Positions 45,057-64,000 of a stretch of 64,000 nt of DNA are shown piece by piece (positions within the stretch are counted from its first letter, which is position 1; each line of letters begins with the position of its first letter). The translations under genes were made by a program, and so were the position numbers. The notes under the pieces were generated by a model. It was not told the origin of the DNA, searched no databases, and saw nothing but the letters and a program-made list of their open reading frames with translations. This DNA is from Massilia sp. PAMC28688 (GTDB taxonomy: Bacteria; Pseudomonadota; Gammaproteobacteria; Burkholderiales; Burkholderiaceae_D), in contig NZ_CP080378.1 of the NCBI RefSeq assembly GCF_019443445.1, forward strand, positions 5,084,001 to 5,148,000, in the 5' to 3' direction.

Positions 45057-46382
45057 TCAGATCTTGATCTGCTTCCAGCGGCCGTCGCGCCAGATGGCGA
45101 CGATCAGCGTGGTGGCCAGCGCGCCATAGGCAAGCTGCACATACATGATGGCGTTCAGGCCGCCCTGCATCATCACCCCCACGATCCACACGCCCGGCAG
45201 GAACAGCACCCACTGGGTGGCGAACGACACGATCATGACGCGCTTGCCTTCACCCAGGCTGATGAGCACCGTGGCAAAGATGTAGATCAGGCTGGCAATG
45301 CCGAGGAAGGCGCCCGTCAAACGCGCCGGCAGGATCGCCATCGACAGCGTGGCCGGGTCGGTCAGGAAGATCGACAGGCACCATTCCGGCACCAGCACCA
45401 GCGGCGCGCCCAGCAGGGTGATCCAGACCACGCCGATCTTGGCCACGTCCCAGCCCCAGCGCTCGGCTTCTTCGGCGTCGCCCTCGCCCAGCGTGCGCGA
45501 CACCAGGGTGATGGCAGCCATGCCCAAGGCGCTGGCAAACAGGTCCATGAGAATGGAGATGCGGGTCAGGACATTCATCGCCGCCAGTTCGGCCGTGCCC
45601 ATGCGACCGACGATCCAGTAGAACACCAGGAAGCCCATGGCAAAGAAACCTGCTTCAAAGACGGCCGGAATCCCGATCTGCAGCATGCGCTGGATCAGTT
45701 CCTTGCTCGGTTTATAGGTCAGCAAGCCCTCGCCGCGATAGCTGACATAGGTCATGATGGCGTAGATCAGCGCGCTGACCACAAGCGAAATGCTGGTGGC
45801 CATGCCGGCGCCGGCCGCGCCCATCGGCTCGAAACCGAGGTGGCCGAAGATCAGCACGAAGCCCAGGCCCGCATTGAGCAGGTTGACGAACAGGATATTG
45901 AGCATGTAGACCCGGGTCCTGGCCACCCCGGCCCAGAAGCCATGGAAGGCATTGGCCAGGCCCGCGAACGGCATGCCCAGCACCAGCGCCTGCAGGTAGG
46001 GCGTGCCCACGCGCGCCACTTCCGGATCGGAGGAAATGGACGAGAAATACCAGTCGATCAGCCCGTAGCAGATGAAGGCCAGCGGAATGCCTGCCAGCAG
46101 CGCCATCATGAGGCCGGCGTTCAGCGGAGCGCACTTGGGCTCCGTCGATTTTTCGCCCATGCGGCGCGACACGATACTTTGCACGGCCGGCGTGACGCCG
46201 GTGAGCAGGGCCGAGATCAGGGCGTGGCTGAAGCCGGCGACACCGACTGCCGCCACTGCCGCCGTGCCCAGCCGGCCCACCATCGCCAGGTCGACAATGG
46301 CCATGATGAAGGAGGAACTCAGTCCCACCGTCACCGGCAATGCCAGGTCCATGATGGCCTTGACACGTTGTTTGCTTATCAT
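45057..46382 (-). CDS. MATE family multidrug efflux transporter
   Basis: 441 residues with 12 membrane helices and no other domain. It starts MISKQRVKAIMDLALPVTVG behind a strong AAGGAG. MATE features are the AAVAAVGVAGFSHALI segment in the first bundle, the helix-7 region (AELAAMNVLTRISILMDLFA) and the pseudo-twofold repeat of GxAAVTLVSRTLGEG type in each half. It uses Na+ or H+ to export organic compounds. Placed between the NRPS and the hydroxylase, it most likely exports a cluster product or intermediate and gives self-resistance, complementing the ABC exporter. It lies 66 bases after the NRPS stop. Confidence 0.93.
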   Translation of the reverse strand: MISKQRVKAIMDLALPVTVGLSSSFIMAIVDLAMVGRLGTAAVAAVGVAGFSHALISALLTGVTPAVQSIVSRRMGEKSTEPKCAPLNAGLMMALLAGIPLAFICYGLIDWYFSSISSDPEVARVGTPYLQALVLGMPFAGLANAFHGFWAGVARTRVYMLNILFVNLLNAGLGFVLIFGHLGFEPMGAAGAGMATSISLVVSALIYAIMTYVSYRGEGLLTYKPSKELIQRMLQIGIPAVFEAGFFAMGFLVFYWIVGRMGTAELAAMNVLTRISILMDLFASALGMAAITLVSRTLGEGDAEEAERWGWDVAKIGVVWITLLGAPLVLVPEWCLSIFLTDPATLSMAILPARLTGAFLGIASLIYIFATVLISLGEGKRVMIVSFATQWVLFLPGVWIVGVMMQGGLNAIMYVQLAYGALATTLIVAIWRDGRWKQIKI

Positions 46383-46448
46383 CCAAAAATCTCCTTAGGT
46401 CCTGCTATCGAAAAAAGTGAGCCGGCGCAGGCACGCGCCGGCATTGGC

Positions 46449-57062
<10,614 letters not shown>

Positions 57063-57083
57063 GTGTTTGCCCCTATCCGTTAA

Positions 57084-60000
57084 TCAGAACGACAGCTTTT
57101 CGTAGCCGGCCAGGTCGCCGTCATTGGCGTTGAGCGCCAGCTGCTCAAAAATGGCACTGTCCGCGCCGTTGACGTGCGCCGCCGCAGGTGCCGCCAAGGG
57201 CGCCGGCACGGCTACCGCTTCCATGCCCGCGATTTCCGCGCCATGGGTCTGGGCCAGGCGTGCGGCCAGGATGCGGATGGTCGGATATTCGAACACCATG
57301 CTAGGCGGAAGGTCGGCCGCCAGCGCCCCGTTGACCTGGCGGATCAGGCTTGCCACGCCGAGCGAGGTGAAGCCCAGTTCAAAGAAACTGAGCTCGGGAT
57401 CGACCGCCGCCGCTGCCACGCGCAGCTCCTGTGAGGCGGCAGCGCGCAGGAAGTGCTCGATCTTCTCCTCCGGCGAGGCAGGGGCCGATCCGCGGTGCAC
57501 AGTCGGCGCCGCGGCAGCAGGCGCACCGGCCTGCGCGGGCGAGGCCGGTGCCAGGGTCAGGCCGCGCATGGCGGCGCACACGGTACCGTCAGCATCGATC
57601 AGGTCCAGGTCCAGCCGCGCGCCACCGGCATGGCGAATCCACGCGAACATCTCGCTGCTGCAGGGCTTTTCATGCCGCAGCCCGTCCAGCGCGGCCGGCG
57701 CCTGCAGGCCTTGTGCGGCGGCGCCCGGCAGCAGGCCCAGCGCCACGCCAAAGACAGCTTCCGACAGCGCCGGATGCAGGCCGTACTGGTGCGCGTCAGC
57801 GGCAAACACGGCCGGGATGCGCAGGTGGGCCAGCAGTTCGCCTTCACCGCGCAGCACCGAGATGACGGCGCGTTCCTGTTCTTTCTTAGGCAGGCCACGG
57901 GCGGCCAGCGCCATGTAGACACTGTCGCCGTCCGCCAGTCCCCCATGCATCTGGTTTTGCAGGCGCGCGATGTCGTGCGCGGCGGCAGCCTGGATAGACC
58001 TGGCATGCAGCGCCCGGCCCTGGCAGTAGACAAGGTCCGGCGCGTCGGCGTCGGCCACGGTGAACCCGAGCGCACCGTCAGCCAGTGCCACCAGTTCCAC
58101 CGCGACCGCTGCGCCGCCGGCCAGCACGGCCGGGGCGCGCCACTGCACCTGCTGCAGTTCCAGCGCATCCGGCGCCGTCCCGCCCATGGCCCGCGCCACG
58201 GCAGCCTGCACCATGTCGAGCTGGACCCCGGCCGGCAGCAGCCATGTGGAGGCACCTTCCTGGCCGGCCAGGAAGAATTCGCTGCCGTCAAAACTGGAGC
58301 GGAAGGAGACCTTGCCCAAGGTTGACGTATTCTCGTGCAGCAGCGGGTGCAGCAATGCGGCGCGCTGCTGGCGTGCCTCGAACCAGTGGCGCTCGCGGGC
58401 AAACGGGTAGGTCGGCAAAGCGATCCGGCAGGCGGTGCCCGGCGCGATCAGCGCGGCGTAATCGAGCGCATAGCCCTGGGCGAAGAGGTCTGCCAGCGTG
58501 GCCAGGTAATCCAAAGCTTCCTCGGCGTGCGCAGTGGCGAACTGGCTGATGCAGAAGGCGCCGTACTTTTTCAGCGCATGGCGTTCGCGCGCAGCTTCCT
58601 CGCCCGGCGCCGTCACAAATACACCTTCAGCGGCGCCCTGCGCCAGCCACGTGGCCAACATTTGTGCCAGCTGCGCCGCGTTCGCTGCCACACAGGCCAG
58701 GCGCACCGGGTGATGGGTGCGGCCCACCAGCAGCGTGTAGCTCAGGTCCTGCATGGCCACGTCCGGTGCGCACTGCAGGTAGGCGTGCAGCTGGCGCACC
58801 TGTTCCTGCACCTGCTCGGGGGCGCGGGCCGACAGCACCACCAGGTAGCCCGGGGCGGCAGCGGCGGCAGCGCGCGGTGCTGCGGGCGCCTCCTCGATGA
58901 TGAGGTGGGCATTGGTGCCACTGAAGCCGAACGAACTGATGGCCGCGCGGCGCACACTCCCTGGCCCCGGCTCCCAGGCCTGCAGGTCGCGGTTGACGTA
59001 GAACGGACTGCCCGCCATGTCGATGGCCGGGCTCGGGGTATCGAAGTGCTTGCTCGGCGGGAGCTGGCGGTGCTTGAGCGACACCAGCAGCTTGAGTACG
59101 CCCGCAACGCCGGCAGCGGTGGCCGCATGGCCGATATTGGCCTTGACCGTGCCGATCGCGCAGAACTGCGTCTTGGGCGTGAACTTGCGGAAGGCCCGGG
59201 TGAGCGCCCCGAATTCGATCGAGTCGCCCATCAGGGTGCCGGTGCCGTGCGCTTCGACAAACTGGATCGATTCCGGGTCAATCCCAAAGCGCTCGTAGAC
59301 TTCGCACTCCAGCCTTTCCTGCGCCGCCGCATTGGGGGCGATGATGCCGTTGGAGCTGCCATCCTGATTGACGCCGCTGGCGCGGATCACGCCGTGGATA
59401 TGGTCACCGTCGCGCAGCGCGTCGGACAGGCGCTTGAGCACCACGGCGCCCACGCCCTCGCCCGGCACAAAGCCGTTGGCGCGCGCTTCAAAGGCAGCCA
59501 GGCGGCCGGTGGGCGACAGCATGCCGGCCCGGTTGGCCACCTGGTGAAAGCCCGCGGTAGGCTCCAGGAAGACGCCGCCGGCCAGCGCCATCTCGGTCTC
59601 GCCCGAGCGCAGGCTCTGGCAGGCCAGATGGATCGTCACGAGCGAGCTGGAACATGCGGTATTGACGGCAATGGCGGGGCCTTGCAGGTCAAGGTAGTAG
59701 GCGATGCGGGCCGGGATCACCGATTCCGCATTGCCCCAGAAGGCGTGGGCCGGGGTATCGCTGCCGATCAGGGCATCGTACTTGGAGCTGCCGCAGCCCA
59801 CATACACGCCGCACCGCTTTTCACGGCCGCTCTTGCTGCCATAGCCGGCGTCTTCCAGCGCCTTCCATGCCTCTTCCAGGAACAGGCGCTGCTGCGGATC
59901 CATGTGCGCCGCTTCCAGCGCGGGAATGCGGAAGAAGCCGGCGTCAAAGCGGTCGATCGAGTCGATGAAGCTGCCGTGGCGGCAGTATGTGCCCTCGGCG

Positions 60001-63000
60001 GCCGGTCCCACGATGCTGTCCTCGGGCTTCCAGCGCGTCACCTCCTGGATCAGTTCTGCGCCGTCGCGCAGGTTGCACCAGAATTGGTCGAGCGTGTCGG
60101 ACTGCGCAAAGCGCCCGCTCATGCCGATGATCGCAATCGGCTCGTTTTCGATCCCGCGCGCCGCCGCCACCGGGGCTGCGCTGTCGGCCACTGGCGCGGC
60201 GCCAAAGCGGCTGGCCAGCGCCGGAGGGGCGGCAAGGACAGGCGCAACCGGTGGAACAGGTGAAACAGGTAAAACAGATGCAACGGGCGCCGCGGCCACG
60301 GCAGGCGTGTCGGCCTGGTTCAGCTGCTCGCCCCAGGTAGCGTGAATATAGTCACCAAGGTCGTTGACGGTGCTGTACTCGAACAGGCTGGTGGTCTCCA
60401 GGCTGATGTGCAGCGACTCGCTGATGGTGCGCACCAGGTTCACGCCCACGATCGAATCGACACCATACTCGGCAAACGGTTCATCGCGCCCGATTCGCGA
60501 CAGGTCGAGCTGCAGCGCTTCCGACAGCTTCTGGGCAACCAGGGTCCTGATGTGATCACGTCCCATATGCGGTTTTACCTCCCTTGGTGCGGCACGCTGC
60601 GGTGCCTGCGGTGGTGTGATGGCCTGTGCCTGGGCATGCTCTGGCGGTGCTGCCTGAACTGCGGCGCGCGGCGCTTCCTGGGCAGGCTTCGGTGCGGCCT
60701 TGCCTGCGGACGCCTGCAAAGGACGGCCCTGGCGGACCACGCCGTCACTGCCGGCCGCGATGATCTGCTGACCGAACGCATGCGCATGGAGCGCCGGGAA
60801 GGACACGCTGTCAAAGCCCTCCTCGCCCAGCAGGCGGGCCCACGTCGCAGGTGCCAGGCCTGGACTGTCCGGCAGGCGCAGGGCGTTGTCCTGCACCGCC
60901 CACCAGCCTTCGAGCAGGCCAAAAGTCAGGTGGCTGAACATCGACCAGGTACTGATTTCATTGAGTAGCAATACGCCGTGATGCGTGAGCGCCGCCTTGG
61001 CGTTGCGCAGCGTGGCGCGCATGCTGGGCGTGGCGTGCAGCACATTGGCCGCGACCACGATGTCATAAACGCCGGGCGTGATGGCCTGTCCTGCCAGCGG
61101 CTTGCAGACGTCAAAGATGGCCGTGGTCATGGCCGCGCAATGGGGCTGGTGATGCTTGGCCGCGTGCATCAGGAAGGCTTTGGAGACGTCGGTGTAGCAG
61201 TACTCGGCCAGGGCGTCGCCAAACCGTGCCAGGACCGGCAGCAGCGTGGCGGTGGTGCCGCCGGTACCGGCGCCGATCTCCAGGATGCGGAATTTGCGCG
61301 CCGGGTCCTGGCGCAGGCCCTGCTCGATGCAGGCCGCCAGCGTGCTGCCGAGCACACTGTTGAAATGGTCGGCCAGCGGGTTGCCCTTGTAGACGCCTTC
61401 CACCAGGTGCATGGAAGCGCGCGGGAACAGGACCTCGGTCGCCAGGCGCTGACCGGCCAGGATCTCCGGCAGCGCGCGCAGGCAGCTTTCAATGAGCACC
61501 GTCTGCGCTTCGTGGTGCGGGCGCGCGCTGATCCAGCCGGTGCGCAGCGCCGACCATTGCTGCCACAGCGCGTCCAGCTGGCCAATCGGCCTGACCGGCG
61601 CAGCGGCGGCGTCGAGCCAGCCGCCCTTTTGCAGATAGCGCACGCTGCCTTCGCGCCAGAGCGCGTGGTGGCGCGACAATGCCGGGGCGCCGCCTGCCAG
61701 GTGGCCGCCATCGCGCAGGGTCGCTGCCAGGATCTCATCCACCAGCGTCACCTGCTCGGCCGACGGCAGCTCGCCTTCGAGCTGGGCCAGCAGGGCCGGG
61801 TCGGCCGGTGCGACAGCGATTTCGGCTACCGGCGCCGCGCGGGGCGTCTGCCAGCGGACCCTGTCGAGCGTGGCCACGGTGGCCAGGGCCCGGGTGCCGA
61901 CGGTCTTGAGCAGTGCCATCTGCTCCAGCGGCGACGCCACCAGCATGGCCAGTTCCTGCATCGCTTCGTCCGGTTCGATGGAACCGATGCCCATCTGGGC
62001 CATCGTTTCCAGGTACGACTTGTCGGCCACCACGCCCACGTTGCCCCAGTAACCCCAGTGCATGGTCTTTACCGGATAGGGACGCTGGCGGCTCAGGTAG
62101 CGGCCGAATGCATCCTGGAAGGCGCAGCCGGCGGCGTAATTGGACTGGCCGGGCGAGCTGTTGAAGGTGAGGATGGACGAGAAATACAGCATGAAGTCCA
62201 GGTCCATGGCGCCGAATACGGCGTCGGCATGGACACTGGTATCGACCTTGGCCGCCAGGCTCGCGCGCAGGGACTGCACATCCATCAGCGCCACGCTCTG
62301 GTCGCGCAGCACCAGGGCCGAATGCACCACGCCATGGATGGCGGAGTAGCGCTGCAAAATCGTGTCGCGCGCGCGGGCCAGGGCCTGGGCGTCGGTGGCG
62401 TCGGCAGACACATACAGCGGCGCGTTGCCGATTGCTGCCAGTGCGTCGATCCTGGCCTGGATCTGCGCATCGCAGGCACGGCGCCCGATCCAGACGATGT
62501 TGGCCTGGTAGGTCTCGATCATGTGGCGGCTCCATGCTTCGCCAATGCCGCCGGCGCCGCCAATGACCACGTAGGTGCCGCCCTGGCGATAGGCCGGGGT
62601 GGCCACCGGCAGATTCTCGGCCAGTGCCAGCTCCTGCACAAACCATTCGCCACGGCGCCAGGCCAGCGCCTTGCCGTTGCTGCCGGCCAGCTGCTCCAGG
62701 CAGGCAGCTGCGTCAAGCGCGTCCAGCGTGTCCACGTCCAGCAGTCGCAGCTGCCAGTGCGGGTACTCGCGCGCCAGGCAGCCAAAGTAGCCAAATACCG
62801 AAGCGTTGGCCGGCGCCGTGTCATCGTCCGGATGCACGGTGCGGGTGCGCGCCGTGATCATGGTCCATTGCAGGTCGCGGGCGGCGAAGCCGGCGCCCAG
62901 CAGGGCCTTGGTCAGGTTGAACACCGCGATCACGCCCTGTTCCTGGGCGGCGATCAGATCGTGCGGCATGTCGCCACCAGCGTCGGGCGCCATCCACACC

Positions 63001-64000
63001 AATTGGTCAAAAGCGGCGTCACGCAGCTGCGCAGCCAGGGCTTCCGGTGCGGCGCCGAGATCGAGCGCCTGCGACTGCGGGAAGCTGGCCCGCAGCCACA
63101 TGAGCTGGACGTCACTGGCGCCGGCCACCAGCAGCCGGGTAGCGGGCGGCAGCGCGCTGCGCTCGCCCTTGTCGGCGGCCATGCTCTGCCACACCGGCAG
63201 CAGACGGTGCAATTCTGCCTGCTGCCCGTTACCGGCCACCACGGCCTGGCCGCGCTGCAGGGGACGCGAAGCAAACTGGGTGATCCGTACCAATACCTTG
63301 CCATCCTGGTCGAGGAACAGGAAATTGACCTTCCAGTGGCTTGGGTCAGCCTGGCGGTCTTGCGCTGACCACGTGGCGTGGCTGTAGCACACGTCGCGCA
63401 TGTTGCCGAATATTTCCACCTCCGCCACCGCAAACGGCAGCGACAGGGGCGGCTCGATATCGCCTTTCTTCATCAGGCCAATGGCGGTATGCAGCGCGCC
63501 ATCCATCAGCGCAGGATTGAGCATGAATGCACCGGCGGCGGGCCCCTGCTCCGGCAGCACCAGCTGGGCCAGCGATTCCTCGGCATTGGACCAGATGCGC
63601 TCGACGATCTGGAACGTCTTGCCCAGCTTCAGGCCATTATTCTCGAAATAGCGGTACAGCGCCGCGCGGTCCATGACCTGCTCCGGGCAGCGCGCCCGCA
63701 GCGCAGCCAGGTCTACCTGCTCGGCAGTGCCGGCGCCAAACGCCAGCTGGCCGGTGCAGTGGGTCACCGTGCGTCCGTCCACGGTACTGCGCACCGAGAA
63801 TTCCAGTTCAGCGCCCTTGGGCACCAGCGCAATCTCGGCCTGGCCACCCTCCTCGCCCACGATCAGGGGGCTGAGCCAGACCAGGCTGCGGATGCTGCGC
63901 ACCGGCTGGCCGGCCGCCAGTTCGCCGGCGGCGCGCGCCATTTCCATGTAGGCCACGCCCGGCAGCACGCGCTGCGACTGCACCACGTGGTCTGACAGGA
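57084..64000 (-). CDS. Trans-AT polyketide synthase, C-terminal part: DH-KR-cMT-ACP-KS-DH(inactive)-ACP
   Basis: About 2,300 residues are in the window and the gene continues beyond the right edge. In order: DH (64000 to about 63150; DHVVQSQRVLPGVAY with the catalytic His, and MDGALHTAIGL with the Asp). KR (about 62650-62050; GGAGGIG, GQSNYAAG). C-methyltransferase (about 61500-60750; LEIGAGTGGTTATLLP). ACP (about 60570-60330; YGVDSI). KS (about 60160-58870; TACSSS, HGTGT and NIGH intact). A DH-like region (about 58360-57530) whose His motif reads AGQEGASTWLLP, so it is dead. A last ACP (about 57480-57240; GFTSL). No AT lies after the KS. The C-terminal tail is acidic (ANDGDLAGYEKLSF), a likely partner of the NRPS docking domain. 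The first visible module makes an alpha-methylated, reduced/dehydrated unit. Confidence 0.94.
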   Translation of the reverse strand, partial: LSDHVVQSQRVLPGVAYMEMARAAGELAAGQPVRSIRSLVWLSPLIVGEEGGQAEIALVPKGAELEFSVRSTVDGRTVTHCTGQLAFGAGTAEQVDLAALRARCPEQVMDRAALYRYFENNGLKLGKTFQIVERIWSNAEESLAQLVLPEQGPAAGAFMLNPALMDGALHTAIGLMKKGDIEPPLSLPFAVAEVEIFGNMRDVCYSHATWSAQDRQADPSHWKVNFLFLDQDGKVLVRITQFASRPLQRGQAVVAGNGQQAELHRLLPVWQSMAADKGERSALPPATRLLVAGASDVQLMWLRASFPQSQALDLGAAPEALAAQLRDAAFDQLVWMAPDAGGDMPHDLIAAQEQGVIAVFNLTKALLGAGFAARDLQWTMITARTRTVHPDDDTAPANASVFGYFGCLAREYPHWQLRLLDVDTLDALDAAACLEQLAGSNGKALAWRRGEWFVQELALAENLPVATPAYRQGGTYVVIGGAGGIGEAWSRHMIETYQANIVWIGRRACDAQIQARIDALAAIGNAPLYVSADATDAQALARARDTILQRYSAIHGVVHSALVLRDQSVALMDVQSLRASLAAKVDTSVHADAVFGAMDLDFMLYFSSILTFNSSPGQSNYAAGCAFQDAFGRYLSRQRPYPVKTMHWGYWGNVGVVADKSYLETMAQMGIGSIEPDEAMQELAMLVASPLEQMALLKTVGTRALATVATLDRVRWQTPRAAPVAEIAVAPADPALLAQLEGELPSAEQVTLVDEILAATLRDGGHLAGGAPALSRHHALWREGSVRYLQKGGWLDAAAAPVRPIGQLDALWQQWSALRTGWISARPHHEAQTVLIESCLRALPEILAGQRLATEVLFPRASMHLVEGVYKGNPLADHFNSVLGSTLAACIEQGLRQDPARKFRILEIGAGTGGTTATLLPVLARFGDALAEYCYTDVSKAFLMHAAKHHQPHCAAMTTAIFDVCKPLAGQAITPGVYDIVVAANVLHATPSMRATLRNAKAALTHHGVLLLNEISTWSMFSHLTFGLLEGWWAVQDNALRLPDSPGLAPATWARLLGEEGFDSVSFPALHAHAFGQQIIAAGSDGVVRQGRPLQASAGKAAPKPAQEAPRAAVQAAPPEHAQAQAITPPQAPQRAAPREVKPHMGRDHIRTLVAQKLSEALQLDLSRIGRDEPFAEYGVDSIVGVNLVRTISESLHISLETTSLFEYSTVNDLGDYIHATWGEQLNQADTPAVAAAPVASVLPVSPVPPVAPVLAAPPALASRFGAAPVADSAAPVAAARGIENEPIAIIGMSGRFAQSDTLDQFWCNLRDGAELIQEVTRWKPEDSIVGPAAEGTYCRHGSFIDSIDRFDAGFFRIPALEAAHMDPQQRLFLEEAWKALEDAGYGSKSGREKRCGVYVGCGSSKYDALIGSDTPAHAFWGNAESVIPARIAYYLDLQGPAIAVNTACSSSLVTIHLACQSLRSGETEMALAGGVFLEPTAGFHQVANRAGMLSPTGRLAAFEARANGFVPGEGVGAVVLKRLSDALRDGDHIHGVIRASGVNQDGSSNGIIAPNAAAQERLECEVYERFGIDPESIQFVEAHGTGTLMGDSIEFGALTRAFRKFTPKTQFCAIGTVKANIGHAATAAGVAGVLKLLVSLKHRQLPPSKHFDTPSPAIDMAGSPFYVNRDLQAWEPGPGSVRRAAISSFGFSGTNAHLIIEEAPAAPRAAAAAAPGYLVVLSARAPEQVQEQVRQLHAYLQCAPDVAMQDLSYTLLVGRTHHPVRLACVAANAAQLAQMLATWLAQGAAEGVFVTAPGEEAARERHALKKYGAFCISQFATAHAEEALDYLATLADLFAQGYALDYAALIAPGTACRIALPTYPFARERHWFEARQQRAALLHPLLHENTSTLGKVSFRSSFDGSEFFLAGQEGASTWLLPAGVQLDMVQAAVARAMGGTAPDALELQQVQWRAPAVLAGGAAVAVELVALADGALGFTVADADAPDLVYCQGRALHARSIQAAAAHDIARLQNQMHGGLADGDSVYMALAARGLPKKEQERAVISVLRGEGELLAHLRIPAVFAADAHQYGLHPALSEAVFGVALGLLPGAAAQGLQAPAALDGLRHEKPCSSEMFAWIRHAGGARLDLDLIDADGTVCAAMRGLTLAPASPAQAGAPAAAAPTVHRGSAPASPEEKIEHFLRAAASQELRVAAAAVDPELSFFELGFTSLGVASLIRQVNGALAADLPPSMVFEYPTIRILAARLAQTHGAEIAGMEAVAVPAPLAAPAAAHVNGADSAIFEQLALNANDGDLAGYEKLSF

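Noticed and set aside
58870..60160. Non-elongating KS in the last PKS module
   Set aside because: Cys of TACSSS and both His motifs (HGTGT, NIGH) are intact, so condensation activity is expected.
58335..63368. Plus-strand frames of 642 and 796 codons opposite the PKS
   Set aside because: The minus-strand reading gives continuous KS, ACP, cMT and KR domains; the plus-strand products resemble nothing.

Overview
The window is GC-rich, densely coded bacterial chromosome. Several features point to a betaproteobacterium of the Oxalobacteraceae type (Massilia, Duganella, Janthinobacterium and relatives): a betaproteobacterial general porin, a PEP-CTERM protein behind a sigma-54-type promoter, a KefF/KefC pair, an exported tricorn-like S41 peptidase, a pectin-degradation set and a large trans-AT PKS/NRPS cluster. 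The genus is an inference from gene content; no rRNA or other marker gene is present, and I saw no tRNA, CRISPR array or complete insertion sequence.

Bases 1-23,300 are a patchwork of housekeeping and accessory genes. In order they are: a partial CoA-ligase gene running off the left edge; an alpha/beta hydrolase whose 3' end overlaps a convergent Asp-box lipoprotein gene; a porin; the PEP-CTERM protein; kefF-kefC; a lone exbD/tolR-like gene; a 5'-truncated solute-binding-protein remnant; a frameshifted branched-chain amino-acid binding protein; an AI-2E-family permease; several small unknowns; RNase Z; a degenerate receiver protein divergent from a PAS-GGDEF-EAL protein; and the S41 peptidase.

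Bases 23,800-30,900 carry a zinc alcohol/formaldehyde dehydrogenase followed by a plant-polysaccharide locus: an SMP-30 lactonase-like protein, a PL4 rhamnogalacturonan lyase lipoprotein, a PL1 pectate lyase with a Thr-Pro linker, and a GH43 arabinan-type hydrolase. Together these would cut the pectin backbone and arabinan side chains outside the cytoplasm. The SMP-30 protein may act later on a sugar lactone.

Bases 32,831-64,000, all on the minus strand, are a biosynthetic cluster that continues past the right edge. In transcription order it has: (i) the end of a trans-AT PKS (DH-KR-cMT-ACP-KS-inactive DH-ACP); (ii) a three-module NRPS with a TubC-like docking domain and a thioesterase (C-A-PCP three times, then TE), whose first two A domains are near-identical and both carry a serine-type code; (iii) a MATE exporter; (iv) a membrane di-iron hydroxylase/desaturase; (v) a HlyD/FtsX-permease/ATPase ABC exporter behind an AT-rich promoter region with two palindromes; (vi) a second NRPS of unusual layout (half C-A-PCP-C); (vii) a stand-alone acyltransferase that would load the AT-less PKS; and (viii) a PLP-dependent decarboxylase. 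The likely product is an exported polyketide with a Ser-Ser-X peptide end. Its start unit and early chain lie outside the window, so no compound name can be given.
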